A stretch of DNA of 8,106 bases from Mycobacterium sp. Lineage in GTDB: Bacteria; Actinomycetota; Actinomycetes; Mycobacteriales; Mycobacteriaceae. The translations under genes were made by a program, and so were the position numbers. The notes beneath the pieces were generated by a model. It was not told where the DNA came from and did no database searches. It saw nothing but the letters and a program-made list of their open reading frames with translations. Of this stretch, positions 1-6,005 are shown one piece after another (the first letter of the stretch is position 1; every line of letters begins with the position of its first letter). Location of the stretch: positions 1 to 8,106 of the forward strand of contig JAOPWF010000747.1 in the NCBI GenBank assembly GCA_025965815.1, read 5' to 3'.

Positions 1-1
1 T

Positions 2-643
2 ACGGAGCGGCTTGTCCCGCCGGATCAGATCAAATCGGCGGGCTCTGACGGGGCAGTGGTCTATGTGTCCGAGTCGCGGCCGGGCGCAAACTTCGATTTC
101 AAGCCCGTCACCCGTGAGTATGCGGATGCGCTACGCGCAGCGGGTCTTCAAATCGTCAGCAACTACCAGTACGGCAAGCCCGGTTGGCCGGATCCGTCGG
201 ATTTCACTCGCGGGTACGACGGGGGCGTGTCAGACGCTCATACAGCTCTGCGGCTGCACGCTGCAGCCCGGGGTGGGGTTTCGGCGCCGATCTTCTTCAG
301 TGTTGATGAGGATATCGACCTCGACACCTGGAAAAGCGTTGCTGTCGAGTGGTTTCGAGGAATCAACTCGGTACTGGGCGTTGACCGCACCGGCGTCTAT
401 GGACATTTCCGCGCGTGTGCGTGGGCGATCCAAGACGGCGTAATTGGGCGCTCAACCACTGCAGGGCACTGGTGGGTATGGCAGACGAGCGCATGGTCTC
501 ACGGTGAGCGCGAGCCCAGGGCGGTGCTCTATCAGGCTGTGGTCAACACCCCGTCGAGCCCGGGTCCCCTCCTGGGCGAGATACACGTCGATGTGGACGA
601 CGTCCTAGCGACCGATTTCGGGCAGTGGGATCTTGATCGATGA
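2..643 (+). CDS. DUF1906 (Rv2525c-like) glycoside-hydrolase-like protein, 5' end outside the window
   Basis: The reading frame is open from the first complete codon (position 2) to TGA at 641-643, giving 213 visible residues. It continues left of the window, because the GTG at position 56 lies inside conserved sequence (AVVYVSES) and is not a credible start. The pattern fits DUF1906, a TIM-barrel family related to GH25-like hydrolases: an early strand AVVYVSES, then ALRAAGLQIVSNYQ, an acidic strand IFFSVDEDID (visible residues 97-106, carrying the candidate active-site acids), TGVYGHF, WWVWQTSAW and a closing VDVDDV...FGQW. The best known member, M. tuberculosis Rv2525c, is a Tat-secreted envelope protein; its enzymatic activity is not settled. 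The signal peptide, if any, would lie upstream of the window. The next gene downstream encodes a secreted GH16 glucanase, which fits a role in envelope or polysaccharide turnover (inference). Confidence 0.8.
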   Translation, partial: TERLVPPDQIKSAGSDGAVVYVSESRPGANFDFKPVTREYADALRAAGLQIVSNYQYGKPGWPDPSDFTRGYDGGVSDAHTALRLHAAARGGVSAPIFFSVDEDIDLDTWKSVAVEWFRGINSVLGVDRTGVYGHFRACAWAIQDGVIGRSTTAGHWWVWQTSAWSHGEREPRAVLYQAVVNTPSSPGPLLGEIHVDVDDVLATDFGQWDLDR

Positions 644-677
644 CCTGGCGGGTGCGAGCCTGCACCACGAAGTGCGA

Positions 678-691
678 AACGCTCAAGCGTT
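678..691. terminator. Short perfect inverted repeat after the DUF1906 gene
   Basis: AACGCT-CA-AGCGTT is a perfect 6-bp inverted repeat with a 2-base centre, 35 bases after the DUF1906 stop codon. Because it is short and has no T-run, it could be a weak terminator or a regulator-binding palindrome for the GH16 gene. The rest of the 226-base gap (644-869) holds nothing else that I can support, beyond a weak TATGGT -10-like hexamer at 783-788. Confidence 0.25.
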
Positions 692-869
692 GGACGCGAA
701 CAGTGGGTTTACCTGCGCAACCACTCGAGGATTGCGTAGCCGTGCGGCGCACCGACGGACTTTGGTGCGGCTCCCGCCGTCATATGGTTTCATTCGAGCA
801 CCGATGGCGACGGTCGCCTCCAGCGATTGCGCCCCGTCTTACGTGTTGGCTTTCAACGATTGGTTGGTT

Positions 870-1745
870 GTGCCTGAAATGGATCGTCGCAGCATGATGT
901 TGATGGCGGGAATTGCTGCAGTGGCAGCCGCGATCCCCCTCCCCGAGGCACGGGCCCTCCCGTCCCGACCGGACGCACCCCCCGCGGATCGGGTGCCACT
1001 GCCTACCGCGCCGCCGCCTGATGCCGCCGCCGTGAGCTACGTATTCCAGGACGAGTTCGATGGCCCCGCCGGCTCAGGCCCCGATCCGGCGAAGTGGATT
1101 GTGTGGAACTGGGACGTGGACGTCTACCCGCCGCTATTGGGGCATTACCGCGACGATCGCCGAAACGTGTTCCTTGACGGCAACTCCAACCTCGTCATCC
1201 GCGCCACACGAGAAGGCGACCAATACTTCAGCGGCAAACTTCAAGCCAACTGGAGAGGTTTGATCGGGCACACCTGGGAAGCCAGGATCAAATTCGACTG
1301 CATGACTACCGGCGCTTGGCCCGCATACTGGTTGGTGAACGAGGATCCTGACCCTGACGGCGAAGTCGACGTGGTCGAATGGTACGGCAACGGGAATTGG
1401 CCCGCGGGAACCACGGTCCACGCCGCATCCAACGGGAAAACATGGGAAGGCAAATCGATTCCCGAGTTGGTGGACGGTGCATGGCACAACTGGCGAATGC
1501 GGTGGGACGAGGACGGTTTCAAGTTCTGGCGAGACTATGTCGACGGCGCGAAACCGTACTTCAGTGTGCCGCCGAAGCCCATTCAGGTCAGCGGCAGACC
1601 CGGCGATATGCGGTGGCCGTTCAACAATCCCGGCTATTGGATGTTTCCAGTCTTGAATCTCGCGGTTGGTGGGCCCGGCGCAGGCGATCCCGCCTTGGGT
1701 AACTTCCCGGCGGACATGCTGGTCGACTGGATACGCGTCTGGTAG
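870..1745 (+). CDS. Secreted GH16 endo-beta-glucanase (Rv0315-like)
   Basis: The 291-residue product belongs to glycoside hydrolase family 16, which hydrolyses internal beta-1,3 (or 1,3-1,4) glucosidic bonds with retention. The GH16 signature ExDxxE is present as EVDVVE, with nucleophile E165, D167 and acid/base E170. It is followed by WYGNGNWPAGTTVH and a conserved C-terminal strand ending MLVDWIRVW. The N-terminus MPEMDRRSMMLMAG has a twin-arginine pair, a hydrophobic stretch and an ARA site near residue 29, so export by Tat is likely. A Pro/Ala-rich linker leads to the catalytic domain at about residue 58. The frame is open from 633, but those upstream residues look non-coding and would precede the signal peptide. 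I chose GTG 870 because the residues PEMDRR after it match the start of Rv0315 as I remember it; ATG 879 and TTG 864 are alternatives, and none has a clear Shine-Dalgarno sequence. Length matches Rv0315 (about 294 residues). The natural substrate in mycobacteria is uncertain. Confidence 0.9.
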   Translation: MPEMDRRSMMLMAGIAAVAAAIPLPEARALPSRPDAPPADRVPLPTAPPPDAAAVSYVFQDEFDGPAGSGPDPAKWIVWNWDVDVYPPLLGHYRDDRRNVFLDGNSNLVIRATREGDQYFSGKLQANWRGLIGHTWEARIKFDCMTTGAWPAYWLVNEDPDPDGEVDVVEWYGNGNWPAGTTVHAASNGKTWEGKSIPELVDGAWHNWRMRWDEDGFKFWRDYVDGAKPYFSVPPKPIQVSGRPGDMRWPFNNPGYWMFPVLNLAVGGPGAGDPALGNFPADMLVDWIRVW

Positions 1746-1770
1746 AAGCTTGGCGCTTATCGCGCCGCTT
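1746..1770. terminator. Bidirectional hairpin between convergent genes
   Basis: Directly after the GH16 stop codon lies a stem of AAGC..GGCGC pairing with GCGCC..GCTT, with a two-base TT bulge and a 5-base loop (TTATC). Nine base pairs form. The right arm covers the last codons and the stop of the convergent glycosyltransferase gene, so one hairpin could end transcription from both sides. There is no T-run on either strand, which is common for mycobacterial terminators. The function is inferred from position only. Confidence 0.45.
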
Positions 1771-3322
1771 TGATCACCTGAACCAGGTTGAACTGCCAGC
1801 GCTCGAGAAGCCGGAAGCCCAGGTCGTTCGGAACCGAGAACGCGGGGGTGACTCCGAAGCGTTGGCCTGGCGGCAGGATTGCGGCTTGCTCGTGAGCGGG
1901 CCTCGACGTGTCGGCTTCGGTGATGATCCATACCACTCGGCAGTCGCTTAACGGCCCGGCGGTGGCCTCCGGTATGAGGTTGGTGTCGAAGACATCGTTG
2001 CGGTCGGTCGCTCGTTGCCACAGGCTGAGGTCGATCAGCTTCCGGTATGCATCAGGGCGCGCCGCCATCAACGGGCGCATCGGGGCGGGTTGGAACGTCA
2101 CCGTGTCGTTTATCAGTAAGCAATCACCTGGCGCTGCCCTCGCGGTGATCAGATCGGCCACTTGGCTGTAATCCATTCCATACTTTGCGTACGGGCTTCG
2201 TTGCACCAGAAGATAGTTCGGAGTTGCGGCGAGAGCGAAAAGACTGACGAGTGCGGCCGCTATCCATGGCCTAACGGCCAATGCGGCGACGCAGACCCCC
2301 AGGGCCAGTGCCAACGCCGGTGCGGTGAAGCATAAGTAGCGTGGCGTATAGATGGGGTGGATCAACCCCGACCAACTGACGATCAGGGCGGTCGGGATCA
2401 CAAGCCATGCGACCGCGATGGTTAATAGTTGCCGATTTGCCTCTCCTAGTTGCGCGGATGTGCAGAGCCACAAGACAATAGCCGCGGCTACTACCAGCGC
2501 CGACAGAAGCGCGAACGGGGGGCTTCTTTCGAAGTATTGTTGAACCGTCACATCTTCGATCGTTCGGCGTCCAATCGGTGCGATCCAACTGATCTGATGC
2601 GCTTGACCCATGGCCGCGAGCACAAACGGCGTGACAGCGCAACCTGCCAGAACCGACGTAATGGCGAACCGTACTAGGACCGTTCGTTTGCGGTGGAAGG
2701 CACAGATGAAAACAACGTGCGCCAACAACAACAGCAGGAGGTACACGTCGAGCAGAATCGACATGGCTAGGGCGATCCCGTAAGACAGCCAGACCCAAGC
2801 TTTGTCACGGCGCGCGGCGTGAACAAGCAATACCGTCAGCCACACGGCGGCCATCATCGAAAAGGCATACGGGCGAGCTTCGATGCCTGCCAACGTCGTC
2901 CGAGGCAAGATCGCGCAGAGAACCCCGGAGGTCACGGCGAGCGTGCGAGACGAGAACTGCTTGCCCCGGACCACTACTCCGGCCGCGGCGCCTCCAACAG
3001 CCAACCCACTTGGCGCGCGGGACCAGAACTCAGTGGGCGGGAGAATCTGGAACCAGCCGTGCATGATCAGGTAGTACAGGCCGTGGACGGCGTCGACGTT
3101 GCTCAACATCTGCCACAATTGGATCAGAGAACGACTGTGTGACGCCGAAACGGTCGCGGCCTCGTCATACCAGAAAGACGGACGGCCGGCGCCGGCCAGA
3201 CTCACTGCGGCGCCCAACAGTCCAACGACCAGCGAGTCCACCACTGCGAGTGCCTGCGCCAGCTCGTCAGCGGGAAGCCCGCCGCGGCCACGGTGTAACT
3301 CGCCGGTAGAGGAGACGCTCAC
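1757..3322 (-). CDS. GT-C superfamily membrane glycosyltransferase (GT39/PMT-like)
   Basis: This 521-residue integral membrane protein has the architecture of polyprenyl-phosphate-sugar-dependent GT-C glycosyltransferases. A first membrane helix (about 28-45) is followed by an external loop with the acidic motif FWYDEA (D53, E54), where these enzymes place their catalytic or metal-binding acids. Then come SNVDAVHGLYYLIMHGW (75-90), FWSRAPS (99-105), PRTTLAGIEARPYAF (140-154) and about ten further hydrophobic segments, for example 186-206, 271-287, 301-317, 333-350 and 353-368. A conserved TPRYL lies at 326-330. Residues from about 370 to the end are soluble and probably periplasmic. Enzymes of this type transfer mannose or arabinose to envelope glycans or proteins, but donor and acceptor cannot be read from the sequence. 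The GTG start at 3322 is the most upstream one and has only a weak AGG ahead of it. The gene is convergent to the GH16 gene and has no co-oriented intact neighbour. Confidence 0.75.
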   Translation of the reverse strand: MSVSSTGELHRGRGGLPADELAQALAVVDSLVVGLLGAAVSLAGAGRPSFWYDEAATVSASHSRSLIQLWQMLSNVDAVHGLYYLIMHGWFQILPPTEFWSRAPSGLAVGGAAAGVVVRGKQFSSRTLAVTSGVLCAILPRTTLAGIEARPYAFSMMAAVWLTVLLVHAARRDKAWVWLSYGIALAMSILLDVYLLLLLLAHVVFICAFHRKRTVLVRFAITSVLAGCAVTPFVLAAMGQAHQISWIAPIGRRTIEDVTVQQYFERSPPFALLSALVVAAAIVLWLCTSAQLGEANRQLLTIAVAWLVIPTALIVSWSGLIHPIYTPRYLCFTAPALALALGVCVAALAVRPWIAAALVSLFALAATPNYLLVQRSPYAKYGMDYSQVADLITARAAPGDCLLINDTVTFQPAPMRPLMAARPDAYRKLIDLSLWQRATDRNDVFDTNLIPEATAGPLSDCRVVWIITEADTSRPAHEQAAILPPGQRFGVTPAFSVPNDLGFRLLERWQFNLVQVIKAAR

Positions 3323-3836
3323 CGAGCCGACCTAAGCACATAGCGATGTACGCCGCTATCACTCATCTGCACTCCTCGTTGAACACGCCGCTATGTTGCC
3401 AGAAGGGCGCCGGGGGCTTTTGGCTTGTCGGCGGTTCCCAGGGGCACCTGAACGCTGCACAAACGCTCGAAGACTGAGTGGAGCCCCCGTCAGGATTGAA
3501 CTCGTCTGCCGATGCAGGGGAGAGTCCGAAAAGCCCTCTTAGGTGGCGGGTTTTATCACCCGAGATCACTCGAAATTACTGTGACTGTCCGTCAAATTGC
3601 AGCAGCTCGCCACACGTACGTGACACTGGTGAATCTGCAAGGCGTTCCAGCTGCAGTGATTGCCGCGTAGCTTGGCCAAAAGATGCAAGCCCGACGATGA
3701 AGCTCGATGCGCATTCCCAAGACGATGCGCTCAAGGCGGCTGGTGCGACTTTGAATCGGGTTGTGACTGGAGGTGTCGTCGGGCCGCGAGAACAACGGCC
3801 CATCCCGGGTCTCGCCAGACGCGCTGCGTTCAGGCC
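3323..3836. other. Gene-poor 514-base stretch
   Basis: No intact gene is convincing here. Open frames of 60-137 codons exist on both strands, but they overlap one another, have no ribosome binding sites and no recognisable family pattern. Three things stand out: a 20-base palindrome at 3340-3359, the 10-mer ACGCCGCTAT repeated at 3350-3359 and 3385-3394, and on the minus strand (3767 down to 3576) a short stretch with a faint likeness to the N-terminus of mycobacterial ESX/EspC-type secreted proteins, lacking a start codon. With the transposase remnant immediately to the right, the stretch looks like decayed accessory DNA between the glycosyltransferase and propeller genes. Confidence 0.5.
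3340..3359. promoter_or_regulatory. Palindrome upstream of the glycosyltransferase gene
   Basis: ATAGCG and CGCTAT form a perfect 6-bp inverted repeat around an 8-base centre (ATGTACGC), itself partly symmetric around GTAC. It begins 17 bases upstream of the GTG start of the minus-strand glycosyltransferase gene, where an operator would overlap a promoter. Its right half continues into ACGCCGCTAT, which recurs at 3385-3394. No regulator is identified, and a role is inferred only from symmetry and position. Confidence 0.3.
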
Positions 3837-4090
3837 TCATGACGAGCGGGCGATGACCCGGTTCCCGGCGCGGATCTGCACCGTGCGGTAGCGGCGCGAG
3901 GTGCGAACGAATTTCATCATGCTCCAACCGGTTTGGCGCTCGATCCAGTGGCTGACAGCCAGTGCAGCGAACACGATGCTCAGGTGCGCCTCGATCGATT
4001 CGCGTTTGTGGTGATAATCGGCCGGGCCTGGCCAGGGCGGGTTTTGGTCTCCAGGGCGCGGTTATCCCGCGGGCTTTCTCGCCGCTGGTG
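3837..4090 (-). pseudogene. C-terminal remnant of an IS1634/IS1549-like transposase
   Basis: The minus strand from 4019 to a TGA at 3837-3839 encodes 60 residues containing HHKRESIEAHLSIVFAALAV, then SHWIERQTGWS and KFVRTSRRYRTVQIRAG. This is the typical C-terminal end of DDE transposases of the IS1634/IS1549 type (IS4-related), including the helix that carries the last catalytic Glu region. Just upstream the match QARP continues in another frame, so one base has been lost near 4020. Further up, the same second frame reads HQRRESPRDNRALETKT (4090 to about 4042), resembling a more N-terminal piece of the same protein, which implies a large internal deletion. The usual DPLPDDL-type tail after RAG is missing. 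The catalytic core is gone, so the element cannot be active by itself. Family assignment is from memory of the motif. Confidence 0.7.
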
Positions 4091-4203
4091 GCCGGCCGAA
4101 GCAGCTAACCGCCGGTGAACCTACGCAGCTAACTCGACGTGACGGACCAGTGGGGATGTTGCCGATGTTCCATCGAACAAATGCAACGAGAGGACAGAAC
4201 CAC

Positions 4204-4271
4204 TTTCACCGCCGACTCGACCACTTTGCAGGTGAAATCGGGCAGACTTTTCAGATGAAAAGCGGGCAGAC
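4204..4271. repeat. Cluster of inverted and direct repeats before the propeller gene
   Basis: Three overlapping repeats sit in 68 bases. TTTCACC (4204-4210) and GGTGAAA (4231-4237) are a perfect inverted pair. CTTTTCA-GA-TGAAAAG (4247-4262) is a near-continuous palindrome with 7-bp arms. TGAAATCGGGCAGAC (4233-4247) and TGAAAAGCGGGCAGAC (4256-4271) are imperfect direct repeats. The cluster ends 17 bases before the ATG at 4289, so it could hold operators for that gene. Alternatively it is a terminal segment of a lost insertion sequence: some families, such as IS21, carry several repeats at their ends, and a transposase remnant lies to the left. Confidence 0.45.
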
Positions 4272-4278
4272 CGATGTC

Positions 4279-4283
4279 GGAGG
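4279..4283 (+). promoter_or_regulatory. Ribosome binding site that sets the propeller gene start
   Basis: GGAGG stands 5 bases before ATG 4289. The longer frame from ATG 4274 would place this site inside the coding sequence and has no Shine-Dalgarno of its own, so 4289 is the better start. Confidence 0.7.
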
Positions 4284-4288
4284 TCGAT

Positions 4289-5767
4289 ATGCAGGTATAC
4301 CAACGCTTTCACCGCTCCAGCTGCAGCCGGGCCGCCACGATCACCGCATGGGCGCTCGTGGTTGGCCTGACGGCGGTCTCGCTGGGCTGTGGGTCGCCGC
4401 CGCGGGCCGGCCCTACTGGCCAACCTCCGGTGGCGGGGGTGACGCAGGCCCCGGCGCTTCCGGGCGCGCAGCCGATCTCAGCGAACGACCGTGTGTATAC
4501 CGCCGACCAGGACTCCAACACGGTCACCGTGATCGACCCGAAGACAACCACGGTGCTGGGCACGATCCCGCTGGGCAAACCGCGGATGGACACCGACGCC
4601 GACGTGCTCGGCGCAATGTACGACGGGCAGATCGATGTTCACGGTCTCGGGTTCTCCCGCGATGGCCAGTACCTCAATGTCATTGATGTGACCACCAATG
4701 CCGTGCACGTGATCGATACCGCCACCAACGCGGTCGTGCACACCATCTATCTCGGCCGCGCCCCCCACGAGGGTTTCTTCTCCGCAGACGGAAGCCAACT
4801 GTGGGTTGCGGAACGAGGTCAGGACACCGTCGCGGTCATCGACTGGCGAAACAATCGGGTCGTGGATCGTATCGTGTCGGAGGACGGTCCTTCAAAGGTG
4901 GTGTTCAGCCCCGATGGCCGATTGGCCTATGTCAACCATCTGCGGGCCGATGCCTTCGACGTCATCGATGTGGCCAGCCACAAAATCCTCCAGCGGGTCG
5001 AGGTCCCGTCCGACGCCGGTGGCTCCTCAGATGAGGCCATCTCCCCCGACGGCAAGGAGATCTGGTCGGGCATGCCCAACAACGGCAAGACCACCGCGAT
5101 CGTCAACGCCCAGACCTACCGCGTGGAGGCCGTCTTGGACACCGGCCCGCGGACTAACCACCCCAACTTCGTCACTGTGGATGGTGTCGACTACGCCTAC
5201 CTCACCGTCGGTGATCTGAGCCAGACCCTGGTCTATCGCCGCTCGACCACCGGCGGAGCACCCACCCTGGTCAAAACCATCGCCAACCACGGCAAGGGGT
5301 CGCATGGCCTCTGGCCCAGCCCCGACAACACCCGCATCTAGGTTGCGCTGCAGTACTCCGACGCCCTCGACGTGATCGACACCAAGACCATGGAGGTGAT
5401 CAACACGCTGCGCGTCGGACAGTCCCCGATGGCGGCGGTCTACGTCGCGCGCAATGGCCCCCGCAGCACCGCCAATCTGAGTCAACAGGGCCTGGGCATG
5501 CGCATCGAGAACCGCCCCATCGAGGTGGAAGGAGTTCCAGGAGCGGGAAACGCCCAAATTCGGGCCCTTCCCGGGGTCGATGAGGTCGCGATCGATGTCC
5601 GAGGACTCCCCCCGAACCGCGCATTCACCGCCTACGCCGCCCGCGGCAACGACACCGTCGCGTTGCTCACGGCCACCAGCAACAACATGGGCGTGATCCC
5701 CGAAGCGCTCGCCTTCGTCGCCTTCTTCGCCAACAACTACGACAAGGTCGTCCTGCGTCCCACTTAA
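4289..5767 (+). pseudogene. YVTN/YncE-like seven-bladed beta-propeller lipoprotein gene with in-frame TAG
   Basis: The 492-codon frame runs from ATG 4289 to TAA 5765-5767 but is interrupted by TAG at 5339-5341, so only 350 residues are made without readthrough. The N-terminus has an Arg-rich start, a hydrophobic core (TITAWALVVGLTAVSL) and then GCGSPP, so it is probably a lipoprotein cleaved before Cys34; Ser at -3 makes the lipobox atypical. A Pro-rich linker leads to propeller repeats of the form YVA...DTVSVID, at about 69-84, 129-144, 171-185, 213-227, 256-274 and 301-317. The TAG is codon 351, followed in frame by VALQYSDALDVIDTKT, so it replaces the consensus Tyr of blade seven. A further 110 or so residues (from SQQGLGMRI to VVLRPT) form a beta-rich tail. 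Such proteins are envelope or extracellular binding scaffolds of mostly unknown partners. The post-stop part shows no Shine-Dalgarno for a restart. I read this as a recent nonsense mutation; a sequencing error or amber readthrough remains possible. Confidence 0.8.
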
Positions 5768-5794
5768 TCAAACAGAGGCGGTGTCGACAGCCTT

Positions 5795-5820
5795 GGTGCT
5801 GGGCACCGGTACGGGACCGG
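5795..5820. terminator. Overlapping hairpins between propeller gene and tRNA
   Basis: GGTGC-TGG-GCACC (5795-5807) is a perfect 5-bp stem with a 3-base loop, and CCGGT-ACGGG-ACCGG (5806-5820) a second 5-bp stem that shares two bases with the first. They lie 28 bases after the propeller gene and in front of the convergent tRNA 3' end, the expected place for a terminator serving either side. No T-run is present. Confidence 0.35.
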
Positions 5821-5864
5821 CGGCCGATTCGAACACCTTCGGACGGCGTCGACGCTGGTCAATG

Positions 5865-5938
5865 TGGAGCCGATGACGGGAATCGAACCCGCGTATTCAG
5901 CTTGGGAAGCTGATGTTCTGCCATTGAACTACATCGGC
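5865..5938 (-). tRNA. glyU: tRNA-Gly (anticodon CCC)
   Basis: A complete 74-base cloverleaf can be drawn on the minus strand, including an encoded CCA end (5865-5867). The acceptor arm is GCCGATG/CATCGGC. The D arm is GTTC-AATGGCA-GAAC, and the anticodon arm is TCAGC-TTCCCAA-GCTGA, with CCC at positions 34-36, reading GGG glycine codons. The T arm is GCGGG-TTCGATT-CCCGT with one G-U pair. The discriminator base is T, as in many bacterial tRNA-Gly. It is transcribed away from dcd. M. tuberculosis, as I recall, has a tRNA-Gly gene called glyU at the same place next to dcd (Rv0321), and the symbol fits the usual naming for the CCC isoacceptor. Confidence 0.97.
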
Positions 5939-5952
5939 AATATCGCCCACGA

Positions 5953-5958
5953 AGGCTA
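5953..5958 (-). promoter_or_regulatory. Probable -10 box of the tRNA-Gly promoter
   Basis: Read on the minus strand the hexamer is TAGCCT, matching TANNNT. It ends 14 bases before the mature tRNA 5' end, leaving a leader of about 8 bases for RNase P to remove. A poor -35 candidate (TCGAAC, 5977-5982) lies 18 bases further up. With the dcd promoter it makes a compact divergent promoter region of 67 bases. Confidence 0.4.
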
Positions 5959-5993
5959 GCACCAGGGATGGCGTCGGTTCGAGCCTCAGCCGA

Positions 5994-5999
5994 TACGCT
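5994..5999 (+). promoter_or_regulatory. Probable -10 box of a leaderless dcd transcript
   Basis: TACGCT matches TANNNT, and the dcd GTG begins 7 bases after its last base, where mycobacterial RNA polymerase would normally start. No Shine-Dalgarno sequence precedes the GTG. This combination is the usual sign of a leaderless mRNA, which is common in mycobacteria. The transcription start is inferred. Confidence 0.5.
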
Positions 6000-6005
6000 C
6001 GTCGG

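Noticed and set aside
633..869. N-terminal extension of the GH16 frame back to 633
   Set aside because: It would overlap the DUF1906 stop and place about 80 unrelated residues before a Tat signal peptide that must be N-terminal.
1134..2021. Minus-strand open frame of 295 codons
   Set aside because: It is antisense to the GH16 catalytic domain and to the end of the glycosyltransferase. It is Arg/His/Pro-rich without any family pattern, as expected of a shadow frame in high-GC DNA.
3478..3520. tRNA or tmRNA-like 3' end on the minus strand (AGTTCAATCC ... GGGGGCTCCA)
   Set aside because: The would-be T stem does not pair and no matching acceptor 5' strand or other arms are present, so the likeness is superficial.
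3478..3891. Plus-strand open frame of 137 codons in the gene-poor stretch
   Set aside because: No ribosome binding site, mixed composition and overlap with transposase-remnant sequence on the other strand make it unlikely to be a gene.
4274..4288. Earlier ATG start (4274) for the propeller gene
   Set aside because: The GGAGG at 4279-4283 is correctly spaced for ATG 4289, while 4274 has no ribosome binding site.
5372..5767. Separate downstream gene starting after the TAG
   Set aside because: It is in the same frame as the propeller and begins in the middle of a blade without a ribosome binding site, so it is the 3' part of the interrupted gene.
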